Positions 5,750 to 10,884 of a stretch of 10,884 bases of DNA are shown here, piece by piece (the stretch's first letter is position 1; each line of letters begins with the position of its first letter). The DNA is from Dehalococcoidia bacterium. GTDB taxonomy: Bacteria; Chloroflexota; Dehalococcoidia; SAR202; UBA11138. Position numbers and translations under genes: made by a program. The stretch is from positions 1 to 10,884 of the forward strand of contig JAAXHZ010000257.1 in assembly GCA_012270625.1 (NCBI GenBank). Reading direction: 5' to 3'. The notes below the pieces were generated by a model. That model did no database searches, was not told the DNA's origin, and worked only from the letters and a program-made list of their open reading frames with translations.

Positions 5750-6718
5750 CGTGGTGCCGCTTTCGTCCTTGCGCTGAGTCAGGACATTATGACTGCGCTC
5801 TTCGGCCCATACGACCACGTCGTAGGCATTGAGCACGTCAGGAATTATCACCTCTATGAACGACTCGGCGTCGAGCTCGATCTGCGCGTTGAGCGCGGCG
5901 AGAATCCCAGCGCAGGTCTTCCCCGTGCCGTCTATTATGATCCAGCCGTTGGAGCTCTGGACTCCGACGCCGTTTCCGGCCATTATCCGAGCCTCCCGGA
6001 CACTAATCTTTCCGGTCTCACGCAAGTCGAGTTGTCGCCTGAATTCGCCGACCGCGTCGCGATGAACCGCCGACGCTCGGTCGCCCTTCTGACAGACCGC
6101 GCCGCGTACTCCAACGATGTCCGGATTGATTCGCGCCAGCTCATCCACGTCGGACATTCTCAGGTGGCCGGACAGGGCCGTGGACATGCCCGATTCCTTG
6201 CCTTCGAGCACCATCTCACGGAGTTGCAGCTCGGGCATAAAGTCGAAGAGGTTCCGCCCATCTTTAGTTAGAGTGTCGATCAGCCATCCGTCGCACTGCC
6301 CCGCCTTGGCCAGCTCCACCATGTGGTCAGCTTCAAGACCTCCATATAGTGGATTGTCCGCAAACAGTGACCCGATCAGCTTGGTCTCGAACCCGTTCAG
6401 CGCCTCTCTGCATTCCAGAAGCGTTTCGACCGCCTGCTCGTACTCGGTCGTCATGAACCCGACCTTGACTGAGGTTGCGTCGAGTACGCCCGCGGCATAC
6501 ACCGCCATCGCGACTGTTCCAGCCTGGTTCGGCACTACACCCAGTGTGACGCTGGCGTGCCTCTCCATTGGAATCGCGTCTCGAACTGATTTGACCGTAA
6601 GTGGGTGGGCTGAACCCACAAGTGCCTCCTGCAGGTTCTTGACATCAACAATGTCTGCGCCGCCGTGCAGCGCCTCGATGGCTTCGGGTAGGTTCTGGAC
6701 GCTTACCATTAGCAGCAT
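5729..6718 (-). CDS. MfnB-like (5-formylfuran-3-yl)methyl phosphate synthase with C-terminal TusA-like domain
   Basis: The first ~230 residues match the UPF0264/DUF556 TIM-barrel family, whose archaeal member MfnB condenses two glyceraldehyde-3-phosphates into a furan phosphate for methanofuran. Visible signatures are GGADIVDVKN (19-28), VKVGF (84-88), DTLTKDGRNLFD (148-159) and PDIVGVRGAVC with GDR (199-213). D25, K27, K85 and the D148/K152 pair sit where the catalytic residues of MJ1099 are reported (K27, K85, D151, K155). Archaeal MfnB is about 235 residues; this one is 329. The extension (about 258-329) reads like TusA/SirA: IIDGTGKTC (261-269), a helix, FIEVIIPD, then a terminal TRMLIKP strand. 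C269 sits where the TusA sulfur-carrier Cys is, but the CPxP prolines are replaced (CAGI). ATG at 6718 has AGGTGA 8 bases upstream. It lies 105 bases after the aldolase gene, probably in one transcript. Family call is strong; substrate and tail role are inference. Confidence 0.85.
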   Translation of the reverse strand: MLLMVSVQNLPEAIEALHGGADIVDVKNLQEALVGSAHPLTVKSVRDAIPMERHASVTLGVVPNQAGTVAMAVYAAGVLDATSVKVGFMTTEYEQAVETLLECREALNGFETKLIGSLFADNPLYGGLEADHMVELAKAGQCDGWLIDTLTKDGRNLFDFMPELQLREMVLEGKESGMSTALSGHLRMSDVDELARINPDIVGVRGAVCQKGDRASAVHRDAVGEFRRQLDLRETGKISVREARIMAGNGVGVQSSNGWIIIDGTGKTCAGILAALNAQIELDAESFIEVIIPDVLNAYDVVVWAEERSHNVLTQRKDESGTTRMLIKP

Positions 6719-6823
6719 ACGTGTTCACCTGTGGCTGGAAAGTGGTTCCTACTGAGGTCCTGAAGCTTGTGGAGATCCATTCGGGAAGTCGAGGCGACTC
6801 CAAGTCTTCTTGATATGAGTCGA

Positions 6824-7804
6824 TTAGCCCTTCGCGGGTAGGTCCATCACTGAGCTGACGTCTGACTCCAGATCTGCCTTCTCTGCATCGGAAAGATCGG
6901 AGAGAGGCGGCCTGATGTGTCCTCCGGCCAGCCCCATCAGCTCGCCCCAGAACTTGCACATGGAAGCCGGAAGCGCTCCACCGAACTTCTGGACGGTGTA
7001 TGCCCACCACTTGTCGGAGACCTGCTTGATGGGTCGCACGTGGGCATCGTAGAAGTCGTCGTCAAGGTCGCCTCGCATCGCTCGGTCTATGAACTGCACG
7101 TAGTAGTTCTTCTCAGGCGTGTCGAATCGCCAGTCGGACGTGTTGGCGAACATGACCTGCTGCTCGAAGCCCAGTTCTCGACCCCGGAACAGTATCCACT
7201 CATCGGGTGTGCTGATTATCGCGTCCCGCCCGACGAGCTGGTGCGTCTCAATCGAGATCTCTTGGTTGAAGCTGGCTTCTTTGACTCCTACCACGTTGGG
7301 AATCCGGCAGACCCGCTGGAGGCCCTGCGCGTCCAGCACCGTCCCAAACTGCGGCGAGTTGTAGTACATGATCGCGAGGTTGGTGTTGTCGGCCAGCAGT
7401 CGGACCCACTCCACGACCTGGTCTTCGGTATTGGTCACGAAGTAAGGCGCGCCGACGATCAGCAGATCGAACCCTACGCCTTCGGCATGGCGCGCCAGGC
7501 TCAGCATCGACTTGGCTGAAGTGTGCGACACATGAGCGCCTATTGGCCACTCTCCGGCAGACTCTTCCGCAATTACGTCGTAAACTCGGAGCCGCTCCTC
7601 ATGGGTGAGGCTCCAGAATTCGCCCATTCCCCATGTGCAGCCGGCCCCGTGAGTGCCGAGGGCGCGGACGTGTGCGATGTTGCTTCGCAGACCGTCCTCG
7701 TCCAGCTCGTCTTCAGGTGTGAACGGCGTCATTAGAGTGGTCCACTGACCGCGAAGGTTTTCTCGCGCCCAGTCCATCGACTCTGTCTTGGTGTACTCGG
7801 CCAT
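6824..7804 (-). CDS. DapA/NanA-superfamily class I aldolase or dehydratase, not DHDPS
   Basis: A 326-residue TIM-barrel protein of the dihydrodipicolinate synthase/N-acetylneuraminate lyase superfamily, which uses a Schiff-base Lys to form or break bonds to pyruvate-like keto acids. The Schiff-base Lys is K175 in VVGVKEAS (171-178), and the active-site Tyr is Y148 in YYNSP (147-151). GEFWSLTHEER (61-71) is the usual GTTGE..LT region, but both Thr of GTTGE are replaced (GMGE, 59-62). Tyr107 of DHDPS appears as F122 (PYF), and the aspartate-semialdehyde Arg after YNVPS is absent (YNSPQF). Lysine-pathway DHDPS activity is therefore unlikely. The GEF.SLT wording recalls sugar-acid dehydratase branches, but the substrate cannot be named. 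GGAGAGAG lies upstream of the ATG. It is first in a unit with the MfnB-like gene; the 105-base gap between them has only a weak 5-bp hairpin. Confidence 0.85.
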   Translation of the reverse strand: MAEYTKTESMDWARENLRGQWTTLMTPFTPEDELDEDGLRSNIAHVRALGTHGAGCTWGMGEFWSLTHEERLRVYDVIAEESAGEWPIGAHVSHTSAKSMLSLARHAEGVGFDLLIVGAPYFVTNTEDQVVEWVRLLADNTNLAIMYYNSPQFGTVLDAQGLQRVCRIPNVVGVKEASFNQEISIETHQLVGRDAIISTPDEWILFRGRELGFEQQVMFANTSDWRFDTPEKNYYVQFIDRAMRGDLDDDFYDAHVRPIKQVSDKWWAYTVQKFGGALPASMCKFWGELMGLAGGHIRPPLSDLSDAEKADLESDVSSVMDLPAKG

Positions 7805-7871
7805 AGCTCTCTCCGCTGGAAGGGGAATTAGAGGGTTAGCGCAGGTTCAGAATTCCAACGCGACCGTCCGG

Positions 7872-7903
7872 ATTATAGTAGCCGTGAGGTGTGATAGTGT
7901 CAA
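7872..7903 (-). promoter_or_regulatory. strong sigma70 promoter of the aldolase-mfnB unit
   Basis: On the - strand a perfect -35 TTGACA (7898-7903) is followed 17 bases later by TACTAT (4 of 6) and 20 bases later by a perfect TATAAT (7872-7877). Either could act as -10; the 17-base spacing is the more usual. Transcription would begin near 7865, giving a leader of about 60 bases to the ATG at 7804. Confidence 0.6.
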
Positions 7904-7909
7904 TGACAC
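7897..7909. promoter_or_regulatory. palindromic operator candidate over the -35 box
   Basis: GTGTCA, a central A, then TGACAC make a perfect 13-base palindrome covering the -35 of the aldolase-mfnB promoter. Outer GATA (7893-7896) and TATC (7914-7917) are also complementary but offset by 4 bases. Position and symmetry suit a dimeric repressor. No regulator gene is adjacent, so the protein is unknown. Confidence 0.5.
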
Positions 7910-7983
7910 ACGCTATCCCGAGGCTGCCCAGCGGCATGTGATCACTAGGATTTATCGAGCCGACTCGAGATCTCCGAAGAGGA

Positions 7984-8175
7984 TCAACCCTTCATGATTG
8001 CCTTGTTGTGAGTCCGCAGGCAGCGGGTACACACGTACAGTTTCTCGACCTTGCCATCTCGAACGATGGTGGAGCGCTGCACGTTCGCGAACCATCTGGT
8101 TCGAGTGCGCTTGTTCGAGTGACTAACGTTATTGCCGGATTGACCGGCCTTGTTACAAAGTTGACATCTAGCCAT
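7984..8175 (-). CDS. rpmB: 50S ribosomal protein L28, zinc-ribbon form
   Basis: Large-subunit ribosomal protein bL28, 63 residues. It shows the typical MARCQLC start, GNNVSHSNKRTRTRWFANVQ (14-33, the rRNA-binding basic segment) and a C-terminal VCTRCLR. Four cysteines in two CxxC pairs (C4/C7 and C49/C52) form a zinc ribbon, so this is the C+ paralogue. In bacteria with two copies the C- form replaces it under zinc limitation. The start is ATG at 8175, not the longer in-frame start at 8292, because the family begins MA(R/K)xC and the extra 39 residues look like translated promoter DNA. A purine-rich AAAGAG lies upstream of the ATG. It is divergent from fakA. Confidence 0.96.
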   Translation of the reverse strand: MARCQLCNKAGQSGNNVSHSNKRTRTRWFANVQRSTIVRDGKVEKLYVCTRCLRTHNKAIMKG

Positions 8176-8184
8176 TTTTTCTCT

Positions 8185-8213
8185 TTGACGGCCTTTAGGC
8201 TTAGGATTACAAT
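8185..8213 (+). promoter_or_regulatory. sigma70 promoter of the fakA operon
   Basis: TTGACG (8185-8190) and TACAAT (8208-8213) are 17 bases apart, each 5 of 6 to consensus. The start of transcription near 8220 leaves a leader of about 65 bases before the ATG at 8286. The complementary strand reads TGTAAT (8206-8211) over the same bases and could be a -10 for rpmB, but I find no convincing -35 for it, so only the + strand promoter is called. Confidence 0.6.
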
Positions 8214-8285
8214 TGGTCACCAGAACCGTTGTTGGGCAATCCAACGTTAGCACACACGAGATTGACCGGGCAAACCGGACTGTCC

Positions 8286-9926
8286 ATGGCACTTTCCAAT
8301 CGAGATCCCAATAGACTAGATGGTCCAGAACTTCTGTCTATGTTCCAGTCTGCCCTCAAGCTGCTGGAGGTCAATGTCCCTGAGATCAACAGGCTAAACG
8401 TGTTTCCGGTACCGGATGGAGATACCGGAATCAACATGTACCTGACCCTGCTGGACGTGGTCTCCAATACCGAGCCGCGTGTTTCCCAGTCAGTGTCCGA
8501 GACCTCCCGCGTAATGGCGGATGAGGCGTTGAGCGGCGGTCGAGGCAACAGCGGTGTGCTGCTGTCTCAGTTCTTCATGGGTATGGCAGAGGCGCTCGAA
8601 GATTGCTCAGAGTGCGGAGCCGCCGACTTTACTCGCTCTCTCGCATCCGCGTCCATCCATGCCTACGGCGGAATCGGCCACCCACGCGAGGGAACAATCC
8701 TGACCGTTATGCGCGAGTCGGCAGAAGCTGCCGAGAATTCGCGCGCGGACGACTTGTTGAATCTGCTCGATACGGTGTGCGATAGCGCTCTGGACTCGGT
8801 TGCGCGCACTCCTACTTTGCTTGCTGTGCTCCATAGAGCCGGCCTTGTTGATTCCGGCGGATACGGTTTCTACGTCATGTTAGAGGGTATCCGGCGTCAT
8901 CTTCGGCAGACAGATGACTTGGACGAGCTGCTAACTCCTCCACAGCCCATTTCGCTGGACGGCAGCGTCTCCGCTGAATTTCTGGATGAGATCGAAGATG
9001 AGGAGTTCGGGTACTGCACGCAGTTCATGATCAATGGAGAGTCCCTCGACAAAGACGCCATCATGGAAAAGCTCATCGAGCTTGGTGAGTCGCCCGTAGT
9101 GATCGGCACGGACTCCCTCGTCCGAATCCATGTTCACACACACGCCCCGGACGAGATTGTCGAATACGGACGTGCGCTTGGAGAGGTGTCAAAGGAAAAC
9201 ATCCAGAACATGGACGAGCAGCGCGAGCAGTACTCGGCCGACCGTCGCGCCGAGCTGGGCATCGAGGACGTCGCCGTCGTTGCCGTCGTACAGGGTGAGG
9301 GACTCGAGCAGGTGTTCAAAGACTTTTCGGTCGAACACTTTGTCGCTGGCGGCGATACCATGAACCCGAGTGTCGGAGATGTTCTTCGCGCCATAGAGGA
9401 CGCGCCATTAGAGAACGTGGTGTTCCTGCCCAACAATCCCAACATTATCCTCGCGGCCGAGCAGGCTGCGGAGCGTGCGTCCAAGAACGTTCGCGTGGTG
9501 CCAAGTCGCACGGTGGTGCAGGGGATCATGACGGTCCTGAACTACGATCTCACTCATGGGTCATTGGCCGACCATGCGGCTGAGATGATGAATCAGTTGG
9601 ATACAGCCCGCACTGGCGAAATCTGTTTCGCCTCACGGGACGCCGAGGTAGATGGTGTCAGGGTGCGAGAAGGCCAGCTAATTGCGATGCTGGACAGAAG
9701 GATCGTGCGCGCGGACGATACACTGGAGGGCGTCCTCACAGGCCTTCTGGAGACTGCCGCCGCCGACCAGTCTGTCGATCTGGCAACCCTGTACTGGGGC
9801 GACCAGATGGATAAGGCGCAGACCGATAAGCTCGTGTCACTGGCTGAAAAGAGATTTCCTGAGACGGAGTTCGAGGTGGTCTTTGGGGGCCAGCCGCACT
9901 ACCATCTCTTAGTATCAATCGAGTGA
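8286..9926 (+). CDS. fakA: fatty acid kinase catalytic subunit FakA (DAK/DhaL)
   Basis: Phosphorylates fatty acids held by FakB to acyl-phosphate, feeding exogenous or recycled fatty acids into phospholipid synthesis in the cytoplasm. The 546-residue protein has a DhaL-type kinase domain at about 20-215: NVFPVPDGDTGINM (38-51, with Mg-binding D44 and D46), GGRGNSGVLLSQ (84-95), GTILTVMRE (136-144) and GLVDSGGYGFYVMLEG (186-201). The middle domain carries FGYCTQF (241-247, C244) and IHVHTH (281-286); a Cys plus His-x-His in this region has been proposed to bind metal in FakA. A C-terminal DegV-like domain follows (about 328-546, with VVQGEGL and GGDTMNPSVGD). I chose ATG at 8286 over TTG at 8229 because the family begins shortly before the DhaL helix and the extra 19 residues show no relatedness. 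The downstream degV-like gene makes the usual fakA-fakB pair. Confidence 0.94.
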   Translation: MALSNRDPNRLDGPELLSMFQSALKLLEVNVPEINRLNVFPVPDGDTGINMYLTLLDVVSNTEPRVSQSVSETSRVMADEALSGGRGNSGVLLSQFFMGMAEALEDCSECGAADFTRSLASASIHAYGGIGHPREGTILTVMRESAEAAENSRADDLLNLLDTVCDSALDSVARTPTLLAVLHRAGLVDSGGYGFYVMLEGIRRHLRQTDDLDELLTPPQPISLDGSVSAEFLDEIEDEEFGYCTQFMINGESLDKDAIMEKLIELGESPVVIGTDSLVRIHVHTHAPDEIVEYGRALGEVSKENIQNMDEQREQYSADRRAELGIEDVAVVAVVQGEGLEQVFKDFSVEHFVAGGDTMNPSVGDVLRAIEDAPLENVVFLPNNPNIILAAEQAAERASKNVRVVPSRTVVQGIMTVLNYDLTHGSLADHAAEMMNQLDTARTGEICFASRDAEVDGVRVREGQLIAMLDRRIVRADDTLEGVLTGLLETAAADQSVDLATLYWGDQMDKAQTDKLVSLAEKRFPETEFEVVFGGQPHYHLLVSIE

Positions 9927-9935
9927 GGTCATATC

Positions 9936-10781
9936 ATGGCTGTGCGAGTTGTAACCGATAGCGTTTCAGATCTGCCGGCGAGCATCGCGGATGAGCTTGA
10001 CATAACGGTAGTTCCCGCAAACGTACATTTTGGCACACAGGTGTTCAAGGACGGCGTTGACCTAACGACCGACCAGTTCTTCGACCGACTGATCAACGGG
10101 CCGGATTTTCCTACTACGTCCCAGCCCTCTGTTGGTGAGTTCATGGACGCCTATTCGAGCGTCGCTCGAGATGCCGATGCGATAGTGTCCGTTCATGTGT
10201 CGGGCAAGGTGAGCGGTACGGTCAACTCAGCGCGGCAAGGGGCCGAACGTGTCGATGTAGGGTGTCCTATCGAAGTGCTGGATACGCAGCAGGCGTCAAT
10301 GGGAGTTGGCCTGATCGCGATGGCCGCGGCGCGCGCCGCTAAAGAGGGAGCCGCCGTGGACGATGTCGTTGCGGCTGCGAAAGATGCGAGCGAACGAGCC
10401 CAATGTGTGGCGCTTCTGGATACACTGGAATACCTTCAGAAGGGTGGCCGAATCGGCAAAGCCAGAGCCCTGGTCGGAACGCTTCTAAAGATAAAGCCGC
10501 TCATCATAGTTCGGGATGGAGAGGTACACGACTTCGCGAAAGAGAGAACTCGCCGTAAGGCGGTGGCCAGACTCGAGCGGGCCGCGCACGAGTTCGCTCC
10601 TCTCTCATCGGCATCAGTGATGTACAGCACCTCTCGCGACGAGGCCGACACTCTTGCCGAGTCCATTCGTTCCCTGATGACAGGCGAAGAAGACCCCATA
10701 GTGGCCAGGTTCGGTCCGGCGCTTGGCACATACGTCGGTCCAGACTCGCTTGGACTCGTGGTATTGAGCGCTGATACATAG
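9936..10781 (+). CDS. fakB: DegV-family fatty acid-binding protein FakB
   Basis: Binds a fatty acid, presents its carboxylate to FakA and delivers the acyl-phosphate to the acyltransferase. The 281-residue protein has the DegV marks: VVTDSVSDLP (5-14), TTSQPSVGEF (60-69), VSGKVSGTVNSA (88-99), DTQQASMG (116-123), LEYLQKGGRIG (164-174) and LLKIKPLI (183-190). T61, S93 and R172 match or lie near the headgroup-binding residues described for staphylococcal FakB (T61, S93, R170). ATG at 9936 follows a GAGGT ribosome site that overlaps the fakA TGA; the 9-base gap implies a shared transcript. Acyl-chain specificity cannot be read from sequence. Confidence 0.93.
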   Translation: MAVRVVTDSVSDLPASIADELDITVVPANVHFGTQVFKDGVDLTTDQFFDRLINGPDFPTTSQPSVGEFMDAYSSVARDADAIVSVHVSGKVSGTVNSARQGAERVDVGCPIEVLDTQQASMGVGLIAMAAARAAKEGAAVDDVVAAAKDASERAQCVALLDTLEYLQKGGRIGKARALVGTLLKIKPLIIVRDGEVHDFAKERTRRKAVARLERAAHEFAPLSSASVMYSTSRDEADTLAESIRSLMTGEEDPIVARFGPALGTYVGPDSLGLVVLSADT

Positions 10782-10810
10782 TCGGCGAATCGAATCTTTG
10801 CGATCCTGAC

Positions 10811-10884
10811 ATGACAGTCGCGCCGCAGGAAATCCGATCGCTCTACAACATACTCCGCCAGGAGCGTGCCCGAGGATACGATGA
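10811..10884 (+). CDS. 5' end of a further gene, probably ATP-dependent DNA helicase RecG
   Basis: An open frame starts at ATG 10811 and runs 24 codons off the window, reading MTVAPQEIRSLYNILRQERA then RGYD. It follows fakB by 29 bases on the same strand. RecG is a frequent neighbour of the FakA/DegV genes, and helical LxxxLxxERxxGY openings occur in RecG proteins of related bacteria. The fragment is too short to prove this, so the product is an inference from gene order. Confidence 0.45.
   Translation, partial: MTVAPQEIRSLYNILRQERARGYD

Noticed and set aside
5678..6271. 197-codon open frame on the + strand
   Set aside because: It lies antisense to the mfnB-like gene, whose catalytic motifs are clear. 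The translation shows no recognisable domain and reflects the codon bias of the opposite strand.
6117..6755. 212-codon open frame on the + strand
   Set aside because: Antisense to the mfnB-like gene, Ser/Arg-rich low-complexity translation, no ribosome site or domain.
6719..6823. Terminator or small RNA between the aldolase and mfnB-like genes
   Set aside because: Only a 5-bp AGTCG/CGACT stem without a T-tract; too weak to call.
6917..7519. 200-codon open frame on the + strand
   Set aside because: Antisense to the well-supported aldolase gene; no family features seen.
7940..7983. Terminator after rpmB on the - strand
   Set aside because: Short imperfect stems (CTC-TTCG-GAG and TCGAG-TCGG-CTCGA) without a T-tract; not strong enough to annotate.
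8229..8285. TTG start adding 19 residues to FakA
   Set aside because: The extra residues do not resemble the family, and the ATG at 8286 fits the normal FakA length.
8176..8292. 39-residue N-terminal extension of L28
   Set aside because: L28 begins MARCxxC at 8175; the extension overlaps the fakA promoter and start and has no L28 character.

Overview
This window reads as ordinary bacterial chromosome of moderate-to-high GC: densely packed genes, short intergenic gaps and sigma70-type promoters. My best guess is a Chloroflexota lineage (Dehalococcoidia/SAR202-like). That rests on general protein style and on the rpmB / DAK-domain kinase / DegV / probable recG neighbourhood, which is also common in Firmicutes. 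It is an inference and not proven by any marker here. I see no tRNA, rRNA, CRISPR array, transposase or phage gene.

Region 1 (1-4800, + strand) is a potassium-uptake operon. A short palindromic intergenic repeat and a good sigma70 promoter (116-144) precede a KtrB/TrkH channel, a full-length KtrA/TrkA regulator (RCK_N + RCK_C), a UspA-fold protein that has lost the usual ATP motif, and two stand-alone RCK_N proteins without RCK_C. The last gene is prephenate dehydratase (pheA), joined to the preceding RCK_N gene by a one-base stop/start overlap. An 11-bp perfect hairpin (4765-4790) ends the unit and lies between convergent genes, so it may serve both strands. The Usp gene and the first RCK_N gene are in the same frame, separated by one TAG codon.

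Region 2 (4815-5618, - strand) holds two small membrane or envelope proteins with their own promoter: a one-TM, DUF948-like protein followed by a YtxH-type glycine-zipper protein.

Region 3 (5713-7909, - strand) is the most unusual part. A strong promoter with a 13-bp palindrome over its -35 box drives a DapA/NanA-superfamily class I aldolase that lacks DHDPS-specific residues. It is followed by a homologue of MfnB, the (5-formylfuran-3-yl)methyl phosphate synthase of methanofuran biosynthesis. The MfnB-like enzyme keeps its catalytic Lys/Asp residues and carries a C-terminal extension that looks like a TusA/SirA sulfur-carrier domain, with the Cys kept but the CPxP prolines lost. Two carbon-carbon-bond-forming TIM barrels plus a TusA-like tail suggest an uncharacterised small-molecule pathway, perhaps making a furan-type (possibly sulfur-linked) metabolite or cofactor.

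Region 4 (7984-10884) has rpmB (zinc-ribbon L28, - strand) divergent from fakA-fakB(degV), which encode fatty acid kinase and its acyl-carrier subunit. They are read from a near-consensus promoter (8185-8213). The 5' end of a further gene, probably recG, runs off the window.
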